Origin: an uncultured Oscillibacter sp.
GTDB taxonomy: Bacteria; Bacillota; Clostridia; Oscillospirales; Oscillospiraceae
NCBI GenBank assembly: GCA_902476875.1
Contig: CABSFC010000043.1
Coordinates: 1 to 20,923 of the forward strand
Reading direction: 5' to 3'
DNA: 20,923 nt
How positions within the stretch are numbered: the stretch's first letter is position 1; every line of letters begins with the position of its first letter. Under the pieces are notes generated by a model. The model had not been told where the DNA came from and searched no databases. It saw only the letters and a program-made list of their open reading frames with translations. Shown here piece after piece: positions 9,101 through 15,597 of the stretch. Both the position numbers and the translations under genes were made by a program.

Positions 9101-9703
9101 CAGCTCCAGCTCCGAGATCTTGTCGTTGATGCGCACCAGGTTCTCCTCCGTGCGCTCCAGCTTCCGCTCGGACTCCTCCTTCCGGTGGCGGAACTTGGAG
9201 ATGCCCGCGGCCTCCTCGAAGATCTCCCGGCGCTCGCCGCTTTTGGCGGACAGGATCTCGTCGATCTTGCCCTGACCGATGATGGAGTAGCCCTCCCTGC
9301 CCATGCCGGTGTCCAGGAACAGCTCCGTCACGTCCCGCAGGCGGACGGACTGGCGGTTGATGTAATACTCGCTCTCCCCGCTGCGGTAGTAGCGGCGGGT
9401 GACGGAGACCTCGCTCTCCTCCATGGTGGGGAAGATGTGCTCCGTGTTGTCGATAACCAGCGTCACCTGGGCAAAGCCCACCTGGGCCCGCTTCTCGGTG
9501 CCGCCGAAGATGACATCCTCCATCTTGGCGCCCCGGAGTCCCTTGGCGCTCTGCTCGCCCATGACCCAGCGGATGGCGTCGGAAATGTTGGACTTGCCGG
9601 AGCCGTTGGGGCCCACGATGGCGGTGATATCCTCGCCGAAATTCAGGACCGTCTTATCCGGAAAGGATTTGAAGCCCTGAATTTCCAATGCTTTAAGGTA
9701 CAC
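6137..9703 (-). CDS. smc: Chromosome segregation protein SMC
   Basis: SMC is the ATPase core of the bacterial condensin that loads near the origin with ScpA/ScpB and aligns chromosome arms. The 1188-residue product begins at GTG 9703 (VYLKALEIQGFKSF), preceded by AGAGGTG; the frame runs to 9802 but that extension crosses the promoter. Walker A GPNGSGKSN lies at about 31-39. Long Ala/Glu/Arg-rich coiled coils flank a hinge at roughly 490-650 that includes GAGLQNIVV and NRGGSMTGGS. The C-terminal head has the signature LSGGEKAFVAIAL and Walker B FCVMDEIEAALDDANV. Length is standard. It is the first gene of the minus-strand operon. Confidence 0.97.
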   Translation of the reverse strand: MYLKALEIQGFKSFPDKTVLNFGEDITAIVGPNGSGKSNISDAIRWVMGEQSAKGLRGAKMEDVIFGGTEKRAQVGFAQVTLVIDNTEHIFPTMEESEVSVTRRYYRSGESEYYINRQSVRLRDVTELFLDTGMGREGYSIIGQGKIDEILSAKSGERREIFEEAAGISKFRHRKEESERKLERTEENLVRINDKISELELQVEPLRDQAEKAKKYLVLRDELRLLEISVWLENLDALKAGARKLESDFHTAESQRDEARAALDALYAEGERYGQRMQEKDMEAERLRAQAAELDSRVKEQESAVAVLESTIAHNRENIARAQAELEETDSRAGGLEKQAEEQEARIAEIDREAETLNAALDALLAKARAAAEQAGGAQSQAETLRGQEAIATATAADARAEAAAIAAENGQITERKTAVEADKAAAETQLAESEREARANRRALEDARDEATAVANIIAGHSLRMEERKKKAAAASEQRVKLTMDVGALDDRIRLLTEMEKEYEGFSKAVKVVMQAKNSLRGIHGPVANLMRTDQQYSLAIEIALGAGLQNIVVDREEDAKSAINFLKQRDAGRATFLPLTAIRGDELRERGVENEFGFVGIASRLVKFDARYQNIFNSLLGRTVIVEDMDCGIAMARKYRNAFRIVTLDGQVINRGGSMTGGSTSRSAGVLSRAAELEKLNGRAAAMHEKLTTAQQAEEAANRELTAARYELETAESQRRQAEDEVLRLEGTKNHFDILLRSLRENLENLEGELESLSGRLSDNAQRAEQAEKRVAEQEALAAAYRAKAEEALSGQSELLAQSGALTEEITAKKTDLAALTAERESTLRRAADLRQLAADLTGDREQKEETVRAYQGNIDAAGGEIEQRKTAVADLTARGQALQERLRTLNEEKIALEAERTAKNKASQEMNENLLNLERAASRLEQKIATNALEEKQILDRLWEHYELSHTDAQAQRIELESVPKASRRIGELKRDISALGTPNIGAIEEYDRVNGRYTYLTEQRNDVEKAKGELEGIIEEITNQMTVIFAEQFRLLSESFQTTFVELFGGGTAKLELEDENDILGCGIEIKAQPPGKTLKTISLLSGGEKAFVAIALYFAILKVHPTPFCVMDEIEAALDDANVTRYARYMRTLAGRTQFIVITHRRGTMEEADVLYGVTMQEQGVSKILTINLNDMAKELKIK

Positions 9704-9929
9704 GATTTCACCTCTGTTAGTTTCACATACTATAACTAGATTAATATAGCAGAGAAGCGGCTGCTTTTCAAGGTAAATCCAAAATTTTGCCGTTGTTTTC
9801 ACGGAAGCGCCTCCTATTCCTGTGATCCGCTTTTCTGCCAGGCAAATATTTGATAAAATGAAAGAAACCTTTTTCCAAATTTCCTGACTTAATGGGTGAA
9901 AGGCCTTTTACCGAGAGGAGTTGACACAG
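9704..9929. other. Divergent intergenic region between smc and the sigma-factor gene
   Basis: The 226 bases are clearly AT-richer than the flanking genes. The minus-strand half holds the smc promoter. On the plus strand I see a TAAAAT at 9854-9859 that could be a -10 for the sigma gene, but no convincing -35, and I cannot recognise an ECF-type -35/-10 pair. The RBS GAGAGGAG ends at 9920. Confidence 0.5.
9743..9771 (-). promoter_or_regulatory. Sigma-A-type promoter of the smc operon
   Basis: Read on the minus strand, TTGAAA (9766-9771) is followed after exactly 17 bases by TATATT (9743-9748). The predicted start near 9736 leaves a leader of about 33 bases before the GTG of smc. It is the only strong candidate upstream of the nine-gene operon. 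Confidence 0.8.
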
Positions 9930-10490
9930 ATGGAGGACAACCGCATCGTGGAGCTGTACTGGCAGCGCAGCGCCGACGCCATTGCGGAGACCCACGCGAA
10001 ATACGGCAGCTACTGCCACGCCATCGCCCGCAATCTCCTGGGCAGCGCCCAGGACGCGGAGGAGTGCGTCAACGACACCTGGCTGGGAGCTTGGAATGCC
10101 ATGCCCGTCCACCGCCCGGAGCGGCTGGGGCCCTTTTTGGGGAAGATCACCCGGTCTCTCGCCTGCAACCGCTACAACGCCGCCCGTGCGGAGAAGCGGG
10201 GCGGCGGCCAGCTGCCCCTGGTGCTGGAGGAGCTGGGAGACTGCGTCCCCGCCGCCCCCAGCGCGGCCCAGGCTGTGGAGGACCGGGAGCTGGAGCAGAC
10301 GTTGAACCGCTTTCTCCGCACTCTGCCGGAGCAAGCGTGCAGTATCTTCCTGCGCCGGTACTGGTTCGCGGAGCCCCTGGCGGATATCGCGGCCCGGTAC
10401 GGCCTGAAGCAGAACACCGTCAAGACCAGTCTGTTCCGCAGCCGGGAGAAGCTGCGGCGGTATCTGGAAAAGGAGGGCATCTCTTTATGA
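9930..10490 (+). CDS. ECF-like sigma-70 family RNA polymerase sigma factor
   Basis: A 186-residue two-domain sigma factor. Region 2 covers about 10-75 (AEECVNDTWLGAWNAMP resembles the core-binding/-10 helix) and region 4 about 130-183 (LRTLPEQACSIFLRRYW, then ADIAARYGLKQNTVKTSLFR, the -35-binding helix-turn-helix). Region 3 is missing, as in ECF factors. A TTG at 9921 directly abuts the RBS GAGAGGAG and cannot be used; the ATG at 9930 has nine-base spacing and is chosen. The stop overlaps the ATG of the next gene (ATGA), pointing to a coupled sigma/anti-sigma pair. The signal it responds to is unknown; autoregulation is likely by analogy but no autogenous promoter could be read. Confidence 0.88.
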   Translation: MEDNRIVELYWQRSADAIAETHAKYGSYCHAIARNLLGSAQDAEECVNDTWLGAWNAMPVHRPERLGPFLGKITRSLACNRYNAARAEKRGGGQLPLVLEELGDCVPAAPSAAQAVEDRELEQTLNRFLRTLPEQACSIFLRRYWFAEPLADIAARYGLKQNTVKTSLFRSREKLRRYLEKEGISL

Positions 10491-11473
10491 AACAGGAACG
10501 GATTTTCGCCGCCCTGGGCGGCGTGGACCCCGCGCTGATTGAGCGCAGCGAACGGCCCCGGCGGCGTCGGGCCTGGCCTGTGGCCATCGGCGCCCTGGCT
10601 GCCTGCGCGGCGCTGCTGGCGGCGGTCTGGCTGCCCCGGCCGGCGCAGCCGGAGGGCACCAAGCCCATCCAGGCCCTGTCCTTCACCGGCGGGGACGTGG
10701 GAGCTCTGCATCTGTGCAGCATCCAGTACGGCCCCCCGCCCAACGCGGGCTTCGCCATCTACGTGAACGAGGACATCTACACCACCACAGAGGAAAACGG
10801 CGTCTACACCATCCGGCCCGTCAGCACCCTGCCGGAGGCGTTTCCGCCCATTGACCTGACCATTACCCACATGGAGGGCCGCTATGACAAGGCCGCCGCC
10901 ATGGAAAGCGTCACCCAACAGCTGACGGAGACCTACGCCCAGGTGTCCGGGATCGAGGAAACGGAGCTCACCCTGTTCCGCACCGCCGGGGACGGCGCGG
11001 CCTGGGACGATGCCCAGGCAATGGTCCTCTGTGTGGACGACGGATACGGCGGCAGCTTCGTCCTTATGGCCCGGTACTTCACCGAGGCGGAGGAGGGCCA
11101 CGGCGTCCGGTTCCGGGACATGATGGACACCTTCACCGTGGTCTACGAGGGCTTCGCCACCTCTCCGGCGTGGGTGGGCGAGCTGCAGGTCGCCGCCGAC
11201 CGGCTGATGGAGGCCATCTTCTCCCACCGGCTGGATACCGTCTCCGACCTGCTGGCGGAGGACGCCGTGGTGGACGCTTACGGCGAGGACGTGTCCGGAG
11301 ACGTCAGCGTGGCCGCCGTCGACTATGCCCCGGACGACGATCAATCCCCCGCCTCCGCCGTGGTCTCCGTCAAGCACCGGACCAGCACCGAGGAGGGGTA
11401 TGACTACCTGACCATGGAGCTGGACTACACCGACGGCCGGTGGCTGCTCCGGTGGGCGGGCATTGAAAAATAG
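10487..11473 (+). CDS. Single-pass membrane protein, probable anti-sigma factor with extracytoplasmic domain
   Basis: This 328-residue protein has a short cytoplasmic N-terminus (RIFAALGGVDPALIERSE, about 5-22), an Arg cluster at 24-28, one membrane helix at about 30-49 and a large exported part. The N-terminal helix resembles the short segment seen in other Clostridial membrane proteins encoded after ECF factors, so a role in holding the sigma factor is inferred from layout and context rather than from a named domain. The exported part seems to have a middle alpha/beta region and a C-terminal section from about residue 235 (RLMEAIFSHRLDTVSDLLAE onward) that could be NTF2/SnoaL-like. Translation is coupled to the sigma gene (ATGA). 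No lipobox or protease motif seen. Confidence 0.7.
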   Translation: MKQERIFAALGGVDPALIERSERPRRRRAWPVAIGALAACAALLAAVWLPRPAQPEGTKPIQALSFTGGDVGALHLCSIQYGPPPNAGFAIYVNEDIYTTTEENGVYTIRPVSTLPEAFPPIDLTITHMEGRYDKAAAMESVTQQLTETYAQVSGIEETELTLFRTAGDGAAWDDAQAMVLCVDDGYGGSFVLMARYFTEAEEGHGVRFRDMMDTFTVVYEGFATSPAWVGELQVAADRLMEAIFSHRLDTVSDLLAEDAVVDAYGEDVSGDVSVAAVDYAPDDDQSPASAVVSVKHRTSTEEGYDYLTMELDYTDGRWLLRWAGIEK

Positions 11474-11478
11474 CGCTT

Positions 11479-11512
11479 CGCGGGACTTCCGGCCGGCGCC
11501 GGAAGCCCCGCG
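11479..11512 (+). terminator. Strong hairpin after the sigma/anti-sigma pair
   Basis: Bases 11479-11493 pair with 11498-11512 (one A/C mismatch) around a CGGC loop, giving a 15-position stem six bases after the stop codon. Only TTCTCC follows, so this is a terminator-like structure without a proper T-run; it could instead protect the 3' end. Confidence 0.6.
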
Positions 11513-11547
11513 TTCTCCCCGGAAAGCAAGTTCTTTTGAAATAGATA

Positions 11548-11576
11548 TCGACTTTTAGGCGGGGTTGTGTTATTCT
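11548..11576 (+). promoter_or_regulatory. Putative promoter of the DUF3343-yedE-tusA operon
   Basis: TCGACT (11548-11553) and TATTCT (11571-11576) are separated by 17 bases, and TGT just before the -10 gives an extended -10 element. The start would lie near 11583, about 33 bases before the GTG of the first gene. Confidence 0.5.
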
Positions 11577-11615
11577 GGAAATAAAATTACGGGTTGTACG
11601 GAAAGGGGGATCGTT

Positions 11616-11852
11616 GTGCGGGAAAAGCAGCTTCGTCTGGTGGTGGCTTTCCACACGACCGCCGGCGCAATGGCGGCGGAGCGGCTGTGTAAAAAGCTTT
11701 CGCTGGAGGGCCGTCTGATCTCCGTCCCCCGGTGCGTGACCTCCGACTGCGGCATTGCCTGGTCCGCGTCGCCGGAGCTCCGTTCCACGCTGGAAACGCG
11801 CTTTCAGGAGGCCGGCATCGACACCGCCGGATTTTATGAGGTGATGGTCTAG
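11616..11852 (+). CDS. DUF3343 family protein (putative Se/S carrier-like)
   Basis: A 78-residue soluble protein. The pattern LVVAFHTTAGAMAAERLCK followed by GRLISVPRCVTSDCGIAW is typical of DUF3343 (PF11823), small proteins that recur beside YedE and TusA-like genes in selenium-using anaerobes and are annotated as Se/S carrier-like. The conserved CG at about residues 46-47 (SDCGIAW) is the likely functional cysteine. The frame is open to 11565, but GTG 11616 has AAAGGGGG six bases upstream and starts the homology. It is first in a three-gene operon. Biochemical function is not established for the family; the selenium link is from gene neighbourhoods. Confidence 0.82.
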   Translation: MREKQLRLVVAFHTTAGAMAAERLCKKLSLEGRLISVPRCVTSDCGIAWSASPELRSTLETRFQEAGIDTAGFYEVMV

Positions 11853-11911
11853 GCAGCTTTTTCTTTTTGGCTCCGATATTCTTTTATTAAAACAACGATA
11901 GGAGAGTGTGT

Positions 11912-13015
11912 ATGAAAAATCAAAGCTGGATCCGGGAACACGGTCTGATCCTGTTGACCGGCGTGGTGGTGGGCGTGGCGGCCCTGATCCTGACCGCCGC
12001 CGGCAACCCCAAGAACATGGGCTTCTGCATCGCCTGCTTTGAGCGGGACATCGCGGGCGCCCTGGGCTTCCACAGCGCGGGCAAGGTCCAGTATCTCCGT
12101 CCGGAGATCGTGGGCATCGTGCTGGGCGCCCTGATCGCCGCCCTGGCCGCCAAGGAGTTCCGGGCCAAGGCCGGTTCCTCCCCCGCCAGCCGCTTCGTGC
12201 TGGGTCTGTTCGTCATGATCGGCGCCCTGGTCTTCCTGGGCTGCCCCCTGCGCATGGTCATCCGCCTGGGCGGCGGCGACCTGACCGCCGTGGCGGGCCT
12301 GCTGGGCTTCATCGCGGGCATCCTGGTGGGCGTGGCCTTTCTGAAAAAGGGCTTCTCCCTGGGACGGGCCTACCCCGTCCCCGCCGCCGAGGGCGCGGTC
12401 CTGCCGGGCGTCATGGTGGTGCTGCTGGTGCTGCTGGTGGCCGTCCCTGGCGTCCTGAAGTTCTCCGAGGAGGGGCCCGGCTCCATGCGGGCTTTCTGGG
12501 TCATCTCCCTGGTGGCCGGTCTGGCGGTGGGCTTCATGGCCCAGAAGAGCCGCCTGTGCATGGCCGGCGGCCTGCGGGACGCTTTCATGCTCCGGGACTT
12601 CAACCTGCTGATCGGCTTCGTGGCCATCTGGGTCACCGTCACCATCGGCAACCTGATCCTGGGGAACTACAATCTCTCTGCCACCTCTCAGCCCATCGCC
12701 CACAGCCAGTACCTGTGGTCCTTCCTGGGCATGGCCCTGGCGGGCTGGGGCTCCACCCTGCTGGGCGGCTGCCCCCTGCGCCAGCTGATTCTGGCCGGTG
12801 AGGGCAACGGCGACTCCGCCGTGACCGTGCTGGGCATGATCGTCGGCGCCGCCGTGGCCCACAACTTCGGCCTGGCCGGCAACGCGGACAGCGTGGTGGA
12901 CGGTACTTACGTGGTGGGCGGCATCGGCACCGCCGGCATGGTGGCCATGGTGCTGGGCTTCGTGGCCCTGCTGGTCATCACCCTGACCCACCTCCCCGGA
13001 AAGGAGGATGCGTAA
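11912..13015 (+). CDS. yedE: YedE/YeeE family membrane transporter (putative selenium or thiosulfate uptake)
   Basis: A 367-residue polytopic membrane protein with about ten hydrophobic segments in two related halves. Conserved cysteines lie in GFCIACFERD (C39, C42), GCPLR (C111), KSRLCMAGG (C216) and GCPLRQ (C287); the two GCPLR loops mark the internal repeat. This is the YeeE/YedE pattern. One branch transports thiosulfate in bacteria, handing it from cysteine to cysteine; the branch that travels with DUF3343 and TusA-like proteins is called a putative selenium transporter. Which applies here is inferred only from neighbours. The ATG at 11912 has AGGAG seven bases upstream and is preferred to the GTG at 11906. 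Its TAA overlaps the next ATG (TAATG). Confidence 0.88.
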   Translation: MKNQSWIREHGLILLTGVVVGVAALILTAAGNPKNMGFCIACFERDIAGALGFHSAGKVQYLRPEIVGIVLGALIAALAAKEFRAKAGSSPASRFVLGLFVMIGALVFLGCPLRMVIRLGGGDLTAVAGLLGFIAGILVGVAFLKKGFSLGRAYPVPAAEGAVLPGVMVVLLVLLVAVPGVLKFSEEGPGSMRAFWVISLVAGLAVGFMAQKSRLCMAGGLRDAFMLRDFNLLIGFVAIWVTVTIGNLILGNYNLSATSQPIAHSQYLWSFLGMALAGWGSTLLGGCPLRQLILAGEGNGDSAVTVLGMIVGAAVAHNFGLAGNADSVVDGTYVVGGIGTAGMVAMVLGFVALLVITLTHLPGKEDA

Positions 13016-13218
13016 TGGTCGATACGAGAGGTCTCTCCTGCCCCATGCCCGTCATCATGGTGCAGAAGGCGGTCCGCAAGGACGCCCCCGCCAAGCTGGA
13101 GGTCCTGGCCGACGCCAGGGTGGCCGTGGAGAACATCACCCGGTTCGCCCGGACCCAGGGCTATCAGGTGGCCGTGACCGAGGACGGCCCGGAGTTCAAG
13201 CTGACGCTGACGAAGTAA
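13015..13218 (+). CDS. TusA/SirA-like sulfur (selenium) carrier protein
   Basis: A 67-residue single-domain TusA fold protein. DTRGLSCPMPV at 3-13 contains the CPxP motif whose cysteine carries a persulfide or perselenide. It begins one base inside the yedE stop codon, with AAGGAGG upstream inside the yedE end, so the two are translationally coupled. In YeeE/YeeD thiosulfate systems the partner is likewise a TusA-like protein; in selenium clusters the partner is often the longer YedF with an added DsrE-like domain, which is missing here. Family call is firm, substrate is open. Confidence 0.9.
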   Translation: MVDTRGLSCPMPVIMVQKAVRKDAPAKLEVLADARVAVENITRFARTQGYQVAVTEDGPEFKLTLTK

Positions 13219-13224
13219 AAAAAT

Positions 13225-13254
13225 CGGAGGGACCGCAAAACCGCAGTCCCTCCG
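13225..13254. terminator. Bidirectional terminator between tusA-like and HTH genes
   Basis: CGGAGGGAC (13225-13233) pairs perfectly with GTCCCTCCG (13246-13254). On the minus strand it is followed by ATTTTTTT, a classic intrinsic terminator for the HTH cassette; on the plus strand TTCTCTATT follows, a weaker T-rich tail for the yedE operon. The two convergent genes end 7 and 5 bases from the stem. Confidence 0.88.
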
Positions 13255-13258
13255 TTCT

Positions 13259-13450
13259 CTATTCCCAAAACAGCTCGTCCAGGGTCTTGCCCAGGGTCCG
13301 GCAGATGGCGACGCACAGTTTGATGGTGGGGTTGTAGTCCCCCTTCTCGATGGCGTTGATGGTCTGGCGGGAGACGCCCACCGCGTCCGCCAGCTGCTGC
13401 TGGCTCAGGTCCAGCGCCGCCCGGGCGGCCTTCAGGCGGAGGTTCTTCAT
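13259..13450 (-). CDS. Xre-family helix-turn-helix transcriptional regulator
   Basis: A 63-residue protein that is essentially one DNA-binding domain: LRLKAARAALDLSQQQLADAVGVSRQTINAIEKGDYNPTIKLC holds the HTH, with the recognition helix near SRQTINAIEKG, followed by LGKTLDELFWE, the usual end of the short YozG-like repressor group. The ATG at 13450 overlaps the stop of the upstream membrane-protein gene (ATGA). Such one-domain regulators often repress their own operon together with small membrane proteins. The operator could not be identified. The frame extends upstream to 13609 but that part is shadow sequence over the membrane gene. Confidence 0.92.
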   Translation of the reverse strand: MKNLRLKAARAALDLSQQQLADAVGVSRQTINAIEKGDYNPTIKLCVAICRTLGKTLDELFWE

Positions 13451-13953
13451 GCCGCATCCTCCCGCCGGGCGCGAACGTGCCTGTACCAAACGACCGCCAG
13501 GACCAGCAGGTCCGACAGGCTCGCCACCGCCGCCACCGCCCAGAGGTTCAGAGTGCCGTCCACCAGCAGCCCCTCTCTCCACAGGCGGAACACGCTGAGA
13601 CACAGGCACCCCGCCCCTGCCAGCGCCAGAGAGGTCGCGGTCCTCTCCGGCCTCTCATGCAGCTCCAGATAGGCGTCCTTCCGCACCGCTGTCACGGCAA
13701 ACACCGTGCCCCCCAGCTCCAGGCAGAGAAAGCCCCCCGCCTCCGCCCCGAGCCAGGGAAGCGCCCCGGCGAACTGGGTAAAGGCCCAGATGCTGGCGGC
13801 CAGCGTGAAAAAGCCGTATTTGTAAGCCACGCCCCGGGCCTGCTCCTGCCGCTCGTCAAAGTGCGTCCCGTCGCTCCCCTCCCTGTGCCAGAGCCAAAGC
13901 ACCAGCAGAAGGTACGCGGCGAAGATCAGCGCCAGCACGATCAAAAAACTCAT
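13447..13953 (-). CDS. Polytopic membrane protein with FDERQ motif
   Basis: A 168-residue integral membrane protein with about five hydrophobic segments: 1-22, 48-68, 74-91, 107-124 and 136-156. HFDERQEQARGVAYKYGFFT at 31-50 is a motif I recognise from Bacillota membrane proteins encoded immediately before an Xre-type regulator; their function is not known. It ends in RARREDAA on the cytoplasmic side. The ATG at 13953 overlaps the stop of the gene before it and its own stop overlaps the regulator start, so all three are coupled. A sensing or stress role is a guess from the arrangement. Confidence 0.8.
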   Translation of the reverse strand: MSFLIVLALIFAAYLLLVLWLWHREGSDGTHFDERQEQARGVAYKYGFFTLAASIWAFTQFAGALPWLGAEAGGFLCLELGGTVFAVTAVRKDAYLELHERPERTATSLALAGAGCLCLSVFRLWREGLLVDGTLNLWAVAAVASLSDLLVLAVVWYRHVRARREDAA

Positions 13954-14153
13954 TCCCCGTCCTCCCCCCTGGCCAGCAGGCGGTTCGCCATATAGATCAC
14001 CAAAATCACCGGCGCCATGGCGCCGCAGATGAGGTTCACCGCCCCGGAAGTCAGAACGCCGTCCTCCACCACGCTGCCGTCCAGCAGGCGCGGGACCCCG
14101 ACGCCCAGGTTCACCAGGGCGATACCTGCGATGTATCCCAGAGGATGTTCCAT
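13950..14153 (-). CDS. Small membrane protein, first gene of the HTH cassette
   Basis: A 67-residue protein with two hydrophobic segments (about 6-24 and 35-58) separated by the acidic loop DGSVVEDG. I do not recognise a family. The ATG at 14153 is preferred: GGAGG lies eight bases upstream, while the alternative ATG at 14210 falls between the -35 and -10 of the predicted promoter and cannot be on the transcript. The stop overlaps the start of the FDERQ protein (ATGA), suggesting the two membrane proteins are made in equal amounts. Confidence 0.72.
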   Translation of the reverse strand: MEHPLGYIAGIALVNLGVGVPRLLDGSVVEDGVLTSGAVNLICGAMAPVILVIYMANRLLARGEDGE

Positions 14154-14189
14154 ATGCAGCGCCTCCACATGTGGTTTCGTTGTGAGGAC

Positions 14190-14218
14190 AGCATACCATA
14201 CGCCGGACATTTTATCAA
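14190..14218 (-). promoter_or_regulatory. Promoter of the membrane/membrane/HTH cassette
   Basis: On the minus strand TTGATA (14213-14218) and TATGCT (14190-14195) are 17 bases apart. The predicted start near 14183 leaves a leader of about 30 bases containing the GGAGG of the first gene. Confidence 0.75.
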
Positions 14219-14239
14219 GTATATTTTACTTTTTATCGC

Positions 14240-14278
14240 AAAAATCCGCCGTCGGAAGCTGCCTGCTCCGACGGCGGA
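14240..14278 (-). terminator. Intrinsic terminator of ilvA
   Basis: TCCGCCGTCGGA and TCCGACGGCGGA form a perfect 12-bp stem (14245-14256 with 14267-14278) with a 10-base loop. Reading the minus strand, TTTTT follows directly at 14244-14240. It begins 12 bases beyond the ilvA stop. Confidence 0.9.
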
Positions 14279-14289
14279 CATGGCTTCTC

Positions 14290-15510
14290 TCAGTTGTAGA
14301 TGCCCTTGGAGTCCACCAGGCTGGCCTCGTAGCCCGCCTGCCGCAGGGCCTCCAGGATGGCGGCCCGGTGCTCGATGCCGAAGGCCTCCAGCGTCACCCG
14401 CAGCTCCACCCGGCTCTGGCGGTTGATGCTGACGAACTGGTTGTGGTCCAGCTTGATGATGTTGCCGTTCTCCCGGGCCAGAATCTCCGCGATGCGGAGC
14501 ATCTCGCCGGGGCGGTCCGGCAGCATAACGGAGAAGGTGAACACCCGTCCCCGCCGGATCAGGCCGTGCTGGACCAGGCTGGACATGGTGATCACGTCCA
14601 TGTTGCCGCCGGAGAGGATGGGCACCACGTTCTTCCCCTGGCAGTCCAGGTGCCGCAGCGCCGCCACGGACAGCAATCCCGCATTCTCCACCACCATCTT
14701 GTGGTTCTCCATAATGTCCAGGAACGCCTCCACCAGCTCGTCGTCCTCGATGGTCAAAATTTCGTCCACGTTCTCCTGGATGTAGGGGAACACCACATCT
14801 CCCGGGGTCCGCACCGCCACGCCGTCGGCGATGGTGACGGCGGAGGGCAGAGACACCACATGGCCCGCCTCGATGGACGCCTTCATGGACGCGGCCCCCA
14901 CCGGCTCCACGCCGATGACCTTCACATGGGGATTCAGCAGCTTTGCCAGGGTGGACACGCCCGCCGCCAGCCCGCCGCCGCCGATGGGCACCAGGATGAC
15001 ATCCACGTCCGGCAGGGCCTGGAAGATCTCATAGGCGATGGTGCCCTGGCCGCAGGCGATGTCCAGGTCGTTGAAGGGCGGGATGTAGGTCATGCCCTTC
15101 TCCTCCGCCAGGGCCATGGCGTGCTCCGCCGCGTCGTCGAACACGGAGCCGTGGAGGATGACCTCCGCGCCGTACTCCTTGGTGTGGTTGACCTTCATCA
15201 GCGGCGTGGTGGTGGGCATGACGACGGTAGCCTTCACCCCGGCCACCTGGGCGGCGTAGGCCACGCCCTGGGCGTGGTTGCCCGCGGAGGCGGTGATCAG
15301 GCCGTGGGCCTTCTGCTCCTCCGTCAGCTTGGTAGTCTTATAGTAGGCGCCCCGGATCTTGTAGGCGCCGGTGACCTGCATGTTTTCAGGCTTCATGTAC
15401 ACCTGGTTGCCGCAAAGCTCGGAGAGGTATTTGCTGTAAACCAGGTTGGTTTTGGAGATCACGCCCTGCAATACGCTGCGGGCCTCCTTGAATTGGTCAA
15501 GTGTGAGCAT
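14290..15510 (-). CDS. ilvA: Threonine ammonia-lyase with C-terminal ACT domain
   Basis: A PLP enzyme converting L-threonine to 2-oxobutanoate and ammonia, the first step toward isoleucine or of threonine catabolism. Of 406 residues, about 1-320 form the fold-type II catalytic domain: TGAYKIRGAYYK carries the PLP lysine (K51), SAGNHAQG binds the cofactor phosphate region and GGGGLAAG is the glycine loop. Residues about 328-402 (FTFSVMLPDRPGEMLRIAEI onward) are a single ACT domain, as in the shorter TdcB-like class rather than the two-ACT biosynthetic IlvA, so allosteric control may differ from isoleucine inhibition. The ATG has AGAGGA upstream. It has its own promoter and terminator, so it is probably monocistronic. 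Confidence 0.94.
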   Translation of the reverse strand: MLTLDQFKEARSVLQGVISKTNLVYSKYLSELCGNQVYMKPENMQVTGAYKIRGAYYKTTKLTEEQKAHGLITASAGNHAQGVAYAAQVAGVKATVVMPTTTPLMKVNHTKEYGAEVILHGSVFDDAAEHAMALAEEKGMTYIPPFNDLDIACGQGTIAYEIFQALPDVDVILVPIGGGGLAAGVSTLAKLLNPHVKVIGVEPVGAASMKASIEAGHVVSLPSAVTIADGVAVRTPGDVVFPYIQENVDEILTIEDDELVEAFLDIMENHKMVVENAGLLSVAALRHLDCQGKNVVPILSGGNMDVITMSSLVQHGLIRRGRVFTFSVMLPDRPGEMLRIAEILARENGNIIKLDHNQFVSINRQSRVELRVTLEAFGIEHRAAILEALRQAGYEASLVDSKGIYN

Positions 15511-15569
15511 GCGCAGTATCCTCTTTGTCCCGAATTTCAGCCCCGTGGTTGAGGGGTCCAGTGGATACC

Positions 15570-15597
15570 ATCATAGCAAAATCTCGAAAAATGTCAA
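15570..15597 (-). promoter_or_regulatory. Promoter of ilvA
   Basis: A perfect TTGACA (15592-15597) is followed after 16 bases by TATGAT (15570-15575), with TGC just before it making an extended -10. The start near 15563 gives a leader of about 53 bases. No T-box, leader peptide or riboswitch is apparent in that leader. Confidence 0.85.

Noticed and set aside
6086..9739. Several long plus-strand open frames (536-638 codons) opposite smc
   Set aside because: Low-complexity Leu/Gly/Gln/Ala or Ser/Arg-rich translations typical of the reverse strand of coiled-coil genes at high GC; smc on the minus strand has every expected motif.
10172..11377. 401-codon minus-strand open frame over the sigma/anti-sigma pair
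   Set aside because: His/Gly/Val-rich antisense translation without ribosome site or recognisable domain.
9896..11473. 525-codon plus frame running through the sigma gene into the anti-sigma gene
   Set aside because: The first 197 codons are the +1 shadow of the sigma factor; the ATG at 10487 with ATGA overlap and the change to protein-like sequence there mark the true start.
11849..12991. 380-codon minus-strand frame opposite yedE
   Set aside because: His/Gln/Ala/Gly-rich shadow of a membrane-protein gene; the plus strand has the cysteine motifs, ribosome site and stop overlap.
14017..15552. 511-codon plus frame opposite ilvA
   Set aside because: Antisense of a conserved enzyme; also crosses the ilvA terminator and promoter.
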